Made by a program: the position numbers and the translations under genes. The notes beneath the pieces were generated by a model that searched no databases, was not told the origin of the DNA, and saw only the letters and a program-made list of their open reading frames with translations. Positions 17,134 through 25,552 of a stretch of DNA of 64,000 nt are shown here, one piece after another. Position 1 is the stretch's first letter. The number at the start of each line of letters is the position of its first letter. This stretch comes from G965247475 sp965247475 (GTDB taxonomy: Bacteria > Chloroflexota > UBA11872): contig OZ252016.1 in the NCBI GenBank assembly GCA_965247475.1, positions 2,356,001 through 2,420,000 on the forward strand, read 5' to 3'.

Positions 17134-17210
17134 TCGCACATCCTCGAACGGGGTAGGCGGCGTCCGATTGTGCCCAACGCCACGCCCCCGCGGGCCGTGC
17201 TTTGGGACAT

Positions 17211-17228
17211 CCCGACCGGAAGGTCGGG
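17211..17228. terminator. hairpin after clpX (dispersed CCCGACC...GGTCGGG type)
   Basis: CCCGACC-GGAA-GGTCGGG forms a perfect 7-bp stem with a GGAA tetraloop, 14 nt beyond the clpX stop. No T-run follows on the minus strand. The same stem recurs at 38187-38205 between dnaE2 and the DUF72 gene, each time followed by CCACC on the plus strand, so it may be a small repeat that also ends transcripts. Confidence 0.5.
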
Positions 17229-17241
17229 CCACCGCCGCCGC

Positions 17242-18510
17242 CTAAGCGGTCTCTTCCTCGGCTTCCAGCGTCGTCTCCGCCTGCGTCATCAGGATCGGCT
17301 CGCCGGATGACTCAACGGTCTCACGCGTGATGACGACCGTGCGAACGTCGGGCTGCGACGGGAGCTCGAACATCGTGTCGAGCAGCAGCTCCTCGAGCGA
17401 CGTGCGCAGCCCGCGCGCACCGGTCTTGGTTACGAGGGCTTTGTTGGCAATGGCGGTCAAACCGTCGTCGGTGACCTTGAGCTCGACCTTGTCCATGCCG
17501 AACAGCTTCTGATACTGGCGTAGCAGGGCGGTCTTAGGCTCGGTGAGGATCCGCACCAAATCGTCAGCGTCGAGCACCTCGAGCGCGGCCACGACCGGAA
17601 GGCGGCCGATGAACTCGGGGATCAGCCCGTATTTGAGCAGGTCGTCGGCGATCACCTCGTGGACGACGTTCTCGTCTTTGGTCGAATCGCCGACGGCGCC
17701 GAACCCCATGTTGATCCCGCGGCCGAGTCGGCGCCGAATCAGACCCTCGAGCCCCTCGAACGCGCCGCCGCAGATGAACAGCACATCGCGCGTGTCGATC
17801 TGGATGAAGTCCTGATGCGGGTGCTTGCGCCCGCCCTGCGGCGGGACGTTGACGACCGCGCCCTCGATGATCTTGAGCAGGGCCTGCTGGACGCCCTCAC
17901 CCGACACGTCGCGGGTGATCGAGGGGTTGTCGGCCTTGCGGGCGATCTTGTCGATCTCGTCGATGTAGACAATGCCCATCTGCGCGCGGGCGATGTCGTA
18001 ATCGGCGGCCTGGATCAGGCGCAGCAGAATGTTCTCGACGTCCTCGCCCACGTACCCGGCCTCGGTGAGCGCGGTGGCGTCGGTGATGCAGAACGGCACG
18101 TTCAGGATGCGTGCGAGCGTGCGCGCAATCTCGGTTTTGCCGGTGCCGGTGGGACCCAGCAACAAGATATTGCTCTTCTGGAGCTCGACGTCTTCCGATG
18201 AGCCGCCGACCGCGACGCGCTTGTAGTGGTTGTACACGGCGACGGCCACGACCTTCTTCGCGCGGTCCTGGCTGATGATGTAGTCGCTGAGGAGATCGTG
18301 AAGCCGCTCCGGCGTGGGGATGCCGCCGGTCATGGCGCGGGGGCCGGGGGCGCGCGACTGCTCGTCGCTGATGATGTCCTTGCAGAGGTCGACGCAGCCG
18401 TTGCAGATGTAGACGCCGGCCGAGCCGGAGATCAGACGCCGGACCTGGTCCTGGGTCAGGCCGCAGAACGAGCAGCGATAGCTCGCGCGCGACGAGCGAC
18501 TACGGGCCAT
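17242..18510 (-). CDS. clpX: ATP-dependent Clp protease ATP-binding subunit ClpX
   Basis: This 422-residue protein has the ClpX zinc domain at the N-terminus (Cys13, Cys16, Cys36, Cys39 in CSFCG and CNGC). The AAA+ domain follows with Walker A GPTGTGKTEIART, Walker B IVYIDEIDKIARK, a RDVSGEGVQQALLKIIEG sensor region and the RRLGRGINMGF loop. A C-terminal small domain with GARGLRT completes it. It unfolds tagged substrates and feeds them to ClpP. The order tig, clpP, clpX on the minus strand is the common bacterial arrangement and suggests an operon. Confidence 0.97.
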   Translation of the reverse strand: MARSRSSRASYRCSFCGLTQDQVRRLISGSAGVYICNGCVDLCKDIISDEQSRAPGPRAMTGGIPTPERLHDLLSDYIISQDRAKKVVAVAVYNHYKRVAVGGSSEDVELQKSNILLLGPTGTGKTEIARTLARILNVPFCITDATALTEAGYVGEDVENILLRLIQAADYDIARAQMGIVYIDEIDKIARKADNPSITRDVSGEGVQQALLKIIEGAVVNVPPQGGRKHPHQDFIQIDTRDVLFICGGAFEGLEGLIRRRLGRGINMGFGAVGDSTKDENVVHEVIADDLLKYGLIPEFIGRLPVVAALEVLDADDLVRILTEPKTALLRQYQKLFGMDKVELKVTDDGLTAIANKALVTKTGARGLRTSLEELLLDTMFELPSQPDVRTVVITRETVESSGEPILMTQAETTLEAEEETA

Positions 18511-18569
18511 TCGGTTCCGTTCCCCGCATCAGCAACCTCGAGAGTACGCTCCCCGCCCTCGATCAGGGT

Positions 18570-19196
18570 CTAGTTGTCGTCACTGTTGCCGGCGCCGACG
18601 GTCGCCGACCGCGGCGCGACGATGTGATCGACCAGGCCGTACTCGATGGCCTCCTCGGCGGTCAGGTAGTAGTCGCGTTCGGTGTCCCCACGAATGCGCT
18701 CCTTCGACTGCCCGGTCGATTCGACCAGAATGTCCTCCAGCCGACCGCGCACCTTCACGATCTCGCGCGCCCGGATCTCCAGGTCGGTGGCCTGGATGAA
18801 GCCCTCGAAACCCTGCGAGGGCTGGTGCAGCAGCATCGTGCTGTGCGGGAGCGCGAAGCGCTTGCCCCTGGCGCCGCCGGCCAGAATGACGCTGGCCATG
18901 CTGGCCGACATCCCGAGACAGGTGGTGGAGACATCGTTGGGGACGTAGTGCATGGTGTCGTAGATCGACAGGCCGGCCGCCACGCTGCCGCCCGGCGAGT
19001 TGATGTACATGTTGATGTCGGCGTCGGGATCCTCACTGGTCATCAGGAGCAGCTGGGCGATTACCGTGTTCGACACGGCATCGTCGATCGGCGTGCCCAG
19101 GAAGATGATGCGATCGCGCAGCAAGCGGGAGTAGATGTCCATGCCGCGCTCGCCGCGGTCGGTGGTCTCGATGACATACGGGACGAGAACGCCCAT
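18570..19196 (-). CDS. clpP: ATP-dependent Clp protease proteolytic subunit ClpP
   Basis: This 208-residue serine peptidase shows the ClpP core: IFLGTPIDD, YINSPGGSV (about 65-72), then GMSASMASV with catalytic Ser99 and MLLHQPSQG with His124. The catalytic Asp is in RDYYLTAEEA. It forms the tetradecameric chamber with ClpX. It lies 30 nt downstream of tig and 59 nt upstream of clpX. No pro-peptide is obvious; the start ATG at 19196 precedes a short MGVLVPYVIE leader. Confidence 0.97.
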   Translation of the reverse strand: MGVLVPYVIETTDRGERGMDIYSRLLRDRIIFLGTPIDDAVSNTVIAQLLLMTSEDPDADINMYINSPGGSVAAGLSIYDTMHYVPNDVSTTCLGMSASMASVILAGGARGKRFALPHSTMLLHQPSQGFEGFIQATDLEIRAREIVKVRGRLEDILVESTGQSKERIRGDTERDYYLTAEEAIEYGLVDHIVAPRSATVGAGNSDDN

Positions 19197-19226
19197 CGTG
19201 TCGAATCCCTTCTCCTTTCGGCCGGT

Positions 19227-20657
19227 CTAGCTCTGCGGGCTCGGATCGCCCTCGCGGGTCTCGCCGCCCGTCGTCGAGCGACGAGGGCTGTCACCCGCGG
19301 CGGCCGCCTCCGCGGCCTCGAGGATTTCAGACGGCGGTTCCGGGTGCTCCTGATGGTCGTGCAACGGCGCCCGGCCGCCGGTCGCGGTGTCTACAAGCTT
19401 AGCCAACGAGGCCCGGTTGCGGAGGCTGCCGATGATGTTCGGGCGCCGCTCATCGTCCAGCAAGGCGCGCCGCACCGACCGCCGCCGGGCTTCCGGGTAC
19501 GTGGCGGCAATGCGGTCGGCCTCGGCCTCGACCTCGTCGTCGCCGACGGTGAGGCCGACGGCGTCGGCGTGCGTCTCCAACACCAGTCCGCGCCTGATCC
19601 GCTGGAGGGCGCGCTCGCGCGCCTCCTGCTCCCAGCTCTCGCGAGTCTTGCCGGTCATTCCCAGGTAGGTGTCAACCGCGACGCCGCGGGCGACCAGGGC
19701 GTTGGTCTGTGATTCCACGACCACTTGCCGTTCGCGCTCGATGAGCACGTCGGGGATCTCGAACGTGGAGCGCTCGACCAGGCGGTCAAGGGCGGCGTCC
19801 TCGATCGCGCGCTGGGCCTCCTGCCGCTTGGCTTCGAGATCGCGCTCGCGCAACTCCGCGCGCAACGCATCAAGCGTCTCGAATTCGCCGACCTGGCCGG
19901 CAAACTCATCGCTGGCTTCGGGCAGCCGGCGCTCGTTCACGGCCTGAACCTCGATCTGGAACGTCACGTGCTTCCCTCGCAGCGCGGGGTTGGGGTCGGA
20001 AACCGGGACGTCGGCGCTGAACTCGGTGGAACCGCCGGCCTCGAGGCCCTGCACCGCGTCGTCGAATCCTTCCGGAAACCCATTTTCGCCGAGCAGGACG
20101 TTGTAGGTCTGCGGCTCGGACGCATCGAGGCCTTCGCCGCGAAGGGCGACCAGCATTCGCACCATGTCGCCCCGCGAGGCGGGGGCCTCGACCGCCTCCC
20201 AGGTGCCATATGCCTCACGGAGCTCGTCGACGCGGGTCTCAATGTCCGTCTCGGCAACCTCCGGCTCTTCGGGCTCGAGATGAATCTCGGACACGTCGCC
20301 CAGCGAGACGCTGGGTGCAACCGCGACCTCCGCCGAGAATGCCAGCGGCGCATCGAGCGAGGGCGCATCCGGCATGTCGAGCTCCGGCCGATCGATGGGT
20401 TGGACGCCGGTTCGCTTGACCGCCTCGTCATAGGCGCGGGGGACAAGATGCTCGACGAGGTTCCGCAGGACGTACGCCTCGCCCACGGCGTTCTCAATCA
20501 GGTGGCGCGGCGCCTTGCCGCGCCGGAACCCTCTGATGTTGACCTCGCGCGCCACGCGTCGAATCGCCCGGTCGTACTCCTTGCCGAGATCCTCGGGCGG
20601 AACCTCAACCTGGAGCCGAACGCGACTGCCGTCCAGCTTGTCGACCGTGGCTTGCAT
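19227..20657 (-). CDS. tig: trigger factor
   Basis: This 476-residue ribosome-associated chaperone has an N-terminal ribosome-binding domain with GFRRGKAPRHLIE near residue 45 (the G-F-R-x-G-x-x-P signature). A PPIase/FKBP-like region about 150-240 (RGDMVRMLVALRGEG) follows, then a long helical C-terminal domain. After the conserved part ending near residue 430 there is an acidic, Gly/Ser-rich disordered tail (PEPPSEILEAAEAAAAGDSP). It heads the tig-clpP-clpX block, and tRNA-Leu lies 56 nt upstream on the same strand. Confidence 0.95.
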   Translation of the reverse strand: MQATVDKLDGSRVRLQVEVPPEDLGKEYDRAIRRVAREVNIRGFRRGKAPRHLIENAVGEAYVLRNLVEHLVPRAYDEAVKRTGVQPIDRPELDMPDAPSLDAPLAFSAEVAVAPSVSLGDVSEIHLEPEEPEVAETDIETRVDELREAYGTWEAVEAPASRGDMVRMLVALRGEGLDASEPQTYNVLLGENGFPEGFDDAVQGLEAGGSTEFSADVPVSDPNPALRGKHVTFQIEVQAVNERRLPEASDEFAGQVGEFETLDALRAELRERDLEAKRQEAQRAIEDAALDRLVERSTFEIPDVLIERERQVVVESQTNALVARGVAVDTYLGMTGKTRESWEQEARERALQRIRRGLVLETHADAVGLTVGDDEVEAEADRIAATYPEARRRSVRRALLDDERRPNIIGSLRNRASLAKLVDTATGGRAPLHDHQEHPEPPSEILEAAEAAAAGDSPRRSTTGGETREGDPSPQS

Positions 20658-20713
20658 CGGGCGGGTGCTGCTCCTCGGATCTAACGATCAGGCGCGGCGA
20701 GCGCCGGTTTCAG

Positions 20714-20798
20714 TGGGGAAGGAGAGACTCGAACTCTCACGGAGTTGCACTCCACGTGATCCTAAATCACGCTCGTCTACCAGTTCCGACACTTCCCC
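20714..20798 (-). tRNA. tRNA-Leu, anticodon TAG
   Basis: The minus strand folds as an 85-nt class II tRNA. The 7-bp acceptor is GGGGAAG with CTTCCCC. The anticodon stem CGTGA/TCACG encloses loop TTTAGGA, giving anticodon TAG. A long variable arm (GGAGT...CTCC) is typical of Leu, and the T-arm is GAGAG-TTCGAGT-CTCTC. The discriminator is A, as expected for Leu. CCA is not encoded. Confidence 0.95.
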
Positions 20799-20985
20799 CA
20801 ACCACAAGGCCGTGGGCCGAGGGGCGAAAGCGCCGCCTCGCGCGGCCACGGCAACAGACGGCCATTATAGAAGCGGCTCGAAGCATCGGACGCTTTGTGT
20901 CCGCAGGTCGGCGGGCTACGATAAGGGTCCCTGCTGTGATCCTCGGACGCGAGCGACCAGCCATTCGACCGGGAGAGTCTTCCGC

Positions 20986-21594
20986 ATGGCCTACGAAGTT
21001 CCAGCGCTGCCCTACGCCTTCGACGCCCTCGAGCCGCACATCGACGCGCGGACGATGGAGATCCATCACGACCGGCATCACGCGACCTACGTGACCAACC
21101 TCAATGCTGCGATCGAGGGCCAGGACGATCTGGCCGCGATGGCGATTGAGGACCTGATAGCCAATCTCGGCGCAGTGCCGGAGAGCATCCGCACCGCAGT
21201 CCGAAACGGCGGCGGCGGGCACGCGAATCACTCCCTGTTCTGGACCGTGCTCGGCGGGTCCGGCCACGACCACCCGCACGGCGCGCTTGCCGACGCGATC
21301 GATTCGGCCTTCGGCAGCTTCGACGCCTTCAAGGACGAGCTCGCGCAGGCCGCCACGACGCGCTTCGGCTCGGGTTGGGCGTGGCTCGTCAAGACCGGCA
21401 GCGGCGATCTGGCGGTGATGAGCACCCCGAACCAGGACAGCCCGTTGATGGACGGCAGCGGCACGCCGATCCTGGGTCTGGACGTCTGGGAACACGCGTA
21501 CTACCTGAACTACCAGAACAAGCGACCCGACTACATCGCCGCCTGGTGGAGCGTCGTGAATTGGGACGAAGTGGCGCGTCGGTACGAGGGATAA
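20986..21594 (+). CDS. superoxide dismutase, Mn/Fe family
   Basis: This 202-residue enzyme starts at ATG 20986, preceded by GGGAGAG. It has the N-terminal PALPYAFDALEPHID, HHDRHHATYV with the first His ligand, GGGHANHSLFW with the second, and C-terminal DVWEHAYYLNYQNKRPDY with the Asp and His ligands. The GGGHxNHSLFW form is the one usual in Mn or cambialistic enzymes; strict Fe enzymes normally have an AAQ..NH-type segment. It detoxifies superoxide in the cytoplasm, consistent with an aerobic life style. The 187-bp gap before it, after tRNA-Leu, holds no other gene that I can see. Confidence 0.95.
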   Translation: MAYEVPALPYAFDALEPHIDARTMEIHHDRHHATYVTNLNAAIEGQDDLAAMAIEDLIANLGAVPESIRTAVRNGGGGHANHSLFWTVLGGSGHDHPHGALADAIDSAFGSFDAFKDELAQAATTRFGSGWAWLVKTGSGDLAVMSTPNQDSPLMDGSGTPILGLDVWEHAYYLNYQNKRPDYIAAWWSVVNWDEVARRYEG

Positions 21595-21726
21595 CCACAC
21601 CCAGAATCTCGAGGGAATCACTGGGCCACGCGAGCACGCCCGAGGCGGCGTACGGTTGCCTGACGAGTCGGCGCGCCCCTATTCTCGACGCCAGCCGCTA
21701 GTGCATTTCCAGCGTCGGGAGCGTCC

Positions 21727-22542
21727 ATGATCGATCTGTTGCGCCGTCTGCCCTGGCAAGGTCAGATCGGGATCATTGTGGCGGTGGTCGCGGTGCTTGC
21801 GGTCGCTGGGTTTCTGGCGCTGCAGCAGTTCCAGGCCGGCGGCAGCGAGCCCGGCGAGTCCGACACGGTGGACGTAGGCGGCGCGTCGCAGTTCCTCCCG
21901 CAATCGGAGCAGCCGTTCGGGATCATCGTCATCGGCGAGGGCGAGGTCGTGGTCCCTCCGGACCTGGCCCGCGTGGTTCTGGGCGTGGAGGCGGGAGCGG
22001 AGACCGCGGCGGACGCGGTCAACGAGACGAACGCCGTCGCGGCAAAGGTCGCCGCCGCGGTCAAGGAGCTGGACATCGAAGAGGCCGACATCCAAACCAC
22101 CGGCGTGAGCCTGTTCCCGGTCTTCCCGCCAATCGATCCGCAGGCGTCCGCTCCACCGCCCACCCCCAGCGGCTACCGTTCGTCAAACACGATCACGATC
22201 ACGGTGCGTGACATCGAACAGACCGGTCCGGTGGTGGACGCGGCGCTGGCGGCCGGGGCGAACACCATCCAGAACATCGAGTTCCTGCTTGCCGATGACG
22301 CTCCGACCAAAGAGCTGGCGCTGCGACTAGCGGCACTGGATGCGGCGCGAAAGGCGCGCGCTATGGCCGAGGCGCTGCAGGGCAGCGCGCGCGGCTTGAT
22401 CTCCATGACCGAGCAATCCGTCGTCGTCCCGATCTGGCGGAGCGCCGGCACCCTGGAGGCCGCGCGCGCGGCGCCGACGCGTATCCAGGCGGGCGAGCTG
22501 CGGGTCCGCGCGACGGTGCGGGCAAACTTCTCGTTCGAATAG
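21727..22542 (+). CDS. SIMPL domain protein (DUF541)
   Basis: This 271-residue protein has an N-terminal membrane anchor (IGIIVAVVAVLAVAGFLAL, residues 14-32) and a secreted SIMPL domain from about residue 75. The domain opens IIVIGEGEVVVPPDLARVVLGVEAGAET. An alternating region NTITITVRDIEQTGPVVDAALAAGANTI follows, then ALRLAALDAARKARAMAEAL, and it ends in a beta strand VRATVRANFSFE. These are the standard elements of DUF541 proteins, which are exported and of largely unknown role. It starts 132 nt after the superoxide dismutase, possibly under its own promoter. Confidence 0.87.
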   Translation: MIDLLRRLPWQGQIGIIVAVVAVLAVAGFLALQQFQAGGSEPGESDTVDVGGASQFLPQSEQPFGIIVIGEGEVVVPPDLARVVLGVEAGAETAADAVNETNAVAAKVAAAVKELDIEEADIQTTGVSLFPVFPPIDPQASAPPPTPSGYRSSNTITITVRDIEQTGPVVDAALAAGANTIQNIEFLLADDAPTKELALRLAALDAARKARAMAEALQGSARGLISMTEQSVVVPIWRSAGTLEAARAAPTRIQAGELRVRATVRANFSFE

Positions 22543-22617
22543 CCGCGCGGGAGCGCATCGCGGGCCTAGACTGGCGCATGCCTGCACGGCGAGCGGCGGG
22601 CAGGGCCCGAAGACGCG

Positions 22618-24066
22618 TTGGCGGCTAGGCGCCCCCGTCCGCCGGGCATCCCTCGGCCGGTCGGCCTCGGCGATCGGGTGGTTCGCGTTCCGCGGCGACG
22701 ATCGCAGTCGCTCCCGGCGGCGCCGCGCCAGCAGGCCCGAGCGCCGTTTCGCCCCGGCGTCTCGCTGGCCGCGGGCTTTGCGGGACTCATCACGGTAGGC
22801 ACGATTCTGCTGCTGCTGCCAGTCGCGCACGAGCCGGGGCGATCGACCGACTTCGTGACCGCGCTGTTCACGGCCACGTCGGCGGTGTGCGTCACCGGCC
22901 TCACCGTGGTCGTGACGTCGGAGCACTGGTCCACTTTTGGGCAGGCCGTGATTCTGGCGCTGGTCCAGATCGGGGCGCTGGGCTTCGTGACCGGCGCCAT
23001 CGTGATCCTCACGCTGGTGGGACGCCGCACATCGTCGCGCGAGCGGATGCTGTTCGGTCAGCCGCTGGGCCTGCGGGAGCCCGGGGGGCTGATCGGACTG
23101 GTGTGGCGCATCGCGCTGCTGACGCTCGCGGTCGAGGCGGTGGGGTTCGGGCTGCTGTATTGGCGGATCGCGCCCGACCCGAGCGTCGAGAATCCGGTGT
23201 GGTGGGCGGTGTTTCACTCCATCTCGGCGTTCACCAACGCCGGATTCGACATTGAGTCCGGCGGCCAGAGCCTGGCGCGGCTGCTCGAGGACTCGACGAC
23301 CCTGACGATCTTCATGGCGCTGTTCTTGGTCGGCGGCCTGGGCTTCACCGTGATCTTCGACCTGATCCGCCGGCGCCGGTGGCGAAAGCTCTCGCTGGAA
23401 TCACGCCTGGTGTTGAGCACGATTCCGGCGCTGCTGGCGTTTGGGTTCGTGTCGATGCTGATCTTGACGCCCGAGTTCGGCGGCGCCGTGGCCGAGAACG
23501 ACATCGGGACGCGCGCCACCTCGGCCGCGTTTCACACCGTGTCGCGCACGGCCGGGTTCCGGACAGTGGATATGGGCACCCTGCCGGTCGACATGCTGGT
23601 CATGATCATGGTGCTGATGTTCATCGGGGGTGCGTCGGCGTCGGTCGCGGGCGGGATCACCGTCAACACCTTCGGCGTCCTGGTGGTCAGCACGCTGTCG
23701 CATATCCGCGGGCGTCGCATACCGGAAGCATTCGGCCGCACGATCGCCAACGCGACCGTGATGCGCGCCCTGGCCGTGACGCTGCTGTCGGCCGCCGCGG
23801 TTGTGCTGGCCACGATCTTCATGAGCATTGCGGAACGGGAGTCCGGTCACGAGTTATCGAACCTGCTGTTCGAAGCCGTCTCCGCCTTCGCGGTGGTGGG
23901 ATACTCGACGGGTGTCACGGCGGATCTGACGGCGGTGTCAAAGATCATTCTGGTGTTGACGATGTTCACCGGCCGGCTGGGCGCGCTGACACTCGCGCAG
24001 GCGCTGGTCACACGTGAGCGACAGGTGCTGGTGAAGTACCCGGAGGAGACGATCAAGATTGGCTAG
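22618..24066 (+). CDS. TrkH/KtrB-family potassium transporter subunit
   Basis: A protein of up to 482 residues with about 10 membrane segments. It has the four selectivity-filter loops of the Trk/Ktr family: ATSAVCVTGLTVV, HSISAFTNAGFDI, HTVSRTAGFRTVD and FEAVSAFAVVGYSTGVT. Length and loops fit KtrB. A SVAGGITVNTFGVL segment marks the gating region after the third repeat. Start is TTG 22618, or GTG 22678 in the same frame; both leave an Arg-rich cytoplasmic N-terminus. It is followed 21 nt later by the RCK subunit, the classic two-gene uptake system. Confidence 0.92.
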   Translation: MAARRPRPPGIPRPVGLGDRVVRVPRRRSQSLPAAPRQQARAPFRPGVSLAAGFAGLITVGTILLLLPVAHEPGRSTDFVTALFTATSAVCVTGLTVVVTSEHWSTFGQAVILALVQIGALGFVTGAIVILTLVGRRTSSRERMLFGQPLGLREPGGLIGLVWRIALLTLAVEAVGFGLLYWRIAPDPSVENPVWWAVFHSISAFTNAGFDIESGGQSLARLLEDSTTLTIFMALFLVGGLGFTVIFDLIRRRRWRKLSLESRLVLSTIPALLAFGFVSMLILTPEFGGAVAENDIGTRATSAAFHTVSRTAGFRTVDMGTLPVDMLVMIMVLMFIGGASASVAGGITVNTFGVLVVSTLSHIRGRRIPEAFGRTIANATVMRALAVTLLSAAAVVLATIFMSIAERESGHELSNLLFEAVSAFAVVGYSTGVTADLTAVSKIILVLTMFTGRLGALTLAQALVTRERQVLVKYPEETIKIG

Positions 24067-24087
24067 TCGGACGCCCCGAGGTCCTCG

Positions 24088-24735
24088 GTGCAGATTCTCG
24101 TAGTCGGTCTAGGGCGATTCGGACGCAGCCTCGCGCTCTCACTCAACGACGCCGGGCATGAGGTGATCGCGCTCGATCAGTCGCCGCGGGCGGTGCGGAG
24201 CGTGGCCAATCACGTGGACCAGGCGGTCGAGGGCGACGCGACGAACGAGGACGTGCTGCGTGAGATTGGCGCGTCGGACGTGGACATCGCGATGGTCGCC
24301 ATGGCGGAGGTCGAATCGAGCGTGTTGACGACGACGCACCTCAAGAACCTCAAGGTGCCGATCGTGTATGCGAAGGCCTCGAGCGAGGTGCACGTGACGA
24401 TCCTGCAACGGGTGGGCGCGGACCACGTGGTATTCCCGGAACGTGACATGGCCGTTCGAGTCGCGGGATCGGTGGCGACCCCGGTGCTGCGCGATTACTT
24501 CGAGCTGCTGCCGCACCTTGGAATCGCGGAGATCGAAGCCGGGCCCATGTTCGTGGGGCAGACGCTCGCCGCGCTCGACCTGCGGTCGAGGTTCGGCGTG
24601 AACGTGCTGGTGATCAAGCGCGGCGACCAACTGCTGGTCATGCCCGAGCTCACGGAACGCGTTCGCGAGGGCGACAGCCTGGTCGTGGTCGGTCGCGACG
24701 ACCAGCTCAGCAAACTCGAGGGCGCGCGAAGGTAA
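24088..24735 (+). CDS. TrkA/KtrA-family potassium channel regulatory subunit
   Basis: This 215-residue cytoplasmic RCK protein starts at GTG 24088. The RCK_N domain begins ILVVGLGRFGRSLALSLNDAGHEVIALD (nucleotide-binding G-x-G-x-x-G and the acidic strand end), with EGDATNEDVLREIG near residue 50. An RCK_C domain follows from about 135 (GPMFVGQTLAALDLRSRFGVNVLVIKR) with VREGDSLVVVGRDDQL near the end. It gates the KtrB partner in response to bound nucleotides. In several phyla the RCK_C domain also binds c-di-AMP, and a c-di-AMP receptor homologue is encoded at 46.0 kb. Confidence 0.92.
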   Translation: MQILVVGLGRFGRSLALSLNDAGHEVIALDQSPRAVRSVANHVDQAVEGDATNEDVLREIGASDVDIAMVAMAEVESSVLTTTHLKNLKVPIVYAKASSEVHVTILQRVGADHVVFPERDMAVRVAGSVATPVLRDYFELLPHLGIAEIEAGPMFVGQTLAALDLRSRFGVNVLVIKRGDQLLVMPELTERVREGDSLVVVGRDDQLSKLEGARR

Positions 24736-24990
24736 GCGGGCTCATCCGGACGATCCGCCACCGTACGCCGCACACGTACCGACGGCAGATCGGCCCACGA
24801 CTGGTGACCGGCCGTGCGCCCCGTGTGGATGTGCTGGGGACTCGTGTGTGTGGATCGGACACGGGTCGCGGCGCTCGCCTGACCCATTGCGGACGGCTTC
24901 GAGACGGGCTCGGGATGGGTACCGCGGAACCCGCCTAAACCGGTACCGCTCAAATCGCGATCGCTCGATGCACAGTGTGGAAAACGGGCT

Positions 24991-25020
24991 TTGACACACT
25001 ACATATGGCGGTAATACCAT
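24991..25020 (+). promoter_or_regulatory. AT-rich promoter candidate before orphan gene
   Basis: The 330-bp gap 24736-25065 contains no convincing gene. Near its end lies a perfect TTGACA (24991-24996). TAATAC follows at 25012-25017 with a short 15-nt spacer, or TACCAT at 25015-25020 with 18 nt. The next 30 bases (CCCTATATATTGGGG) are also AT-rich, unlike the rest of the window. Confidence 0.5.
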
Positions 25021-25065
25021 TTACGTTCCCTATATATTGGGGTTTGCAGGCCGACGAGACCACCA

Positions 25066-25461
25066 TTGTCGGCACGTGGCATCGCCCAGGCGATGGGGCA
25101 GCAGGACGGCACCGCAGTGATCACGATTGTGGGCGAGATGCACCGGACGGACGACGGTCGATCATTCTTCATTGACGAGGCCCAGTTAATCCCCAAGGCC
25201 GGCGCTTACGACGTGGTCATGTTCAGCCTCCGGCGCGCGGGCCACGACGACTTCCAGATGGGCGTGGCGTTTCCGCAGGAGTCGGCGAGGGTGAGCGGCG
25301 CGCACGACAGCTTGGTGCGTGAGGGCCTGGTGCACTTGCGCGCGCGCCTGGACCAGGGCACGGAAGAAGACGGGTCGCTGATCGAGATTCCCTCGAATGT
25401 GTTCGGCGGCTGGCGACCGAGTTTCCGGATCTCGGTCAGGCCGCGAACGCGACGCGCGTAG
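25066..25461 (+). CDS. hypothetical protein, 131 residues
   Basis: I do not recognise the family. Start is TTG 25066, or ATG 25093, which would leave 122 residues. The sequence is soluble and looks like alternating strands: AVITIVGEMHRTDDGRSFFIDEAQ, then YDVVMFSLRRAGHDDFQMGVAF, LVHLRARLDQGTEEDGSLIEIP, and a basic C-terminus RPRTRRA. No signal peptide or membrane segment is present. It stands alone between the potassium system and nrdJ, and the AT-rich promoter candidate lies 50 bp before it. It could be transcribed into nrdJ, whose start is 91 nt beyond the stop. Confidence 0.65.
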   Translation: MSARGIAQAMGQQDGTAVITIVGEMHRTDDGRSFFIDEAQLIPKAGAYDVVMFSLRRAGHDDFQMGVAFPQESARVSGAHDSLVREGLVHLRARLDQGTEEDGSLIEIPSNVFGGWRPSFRISVRPRTRRA

Positions 25462-25552
25462 AAATCTAGAGAGGCACCGCGGCCATATGGTCGCCGGTGC
25501 CGTTCCTAATTCTCAGGGCTTGGACGCCCGAGAGACCGGGGGCGGTAGGGTG

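Noticed and set aside
17134..17232. Longer N-terminus for the isocitrate-lyase-family protein
   Set aside because: The extra residues are not conserved and would run through the CCCGACC hairpin. A GAGG at the right distance supports GTG 17133.
24736..25552. Cobalamin riboswitch before the B12-dependent reductase
   Set aside because: No B12-box-like conserved element was seen in the gap or before nrdJ.
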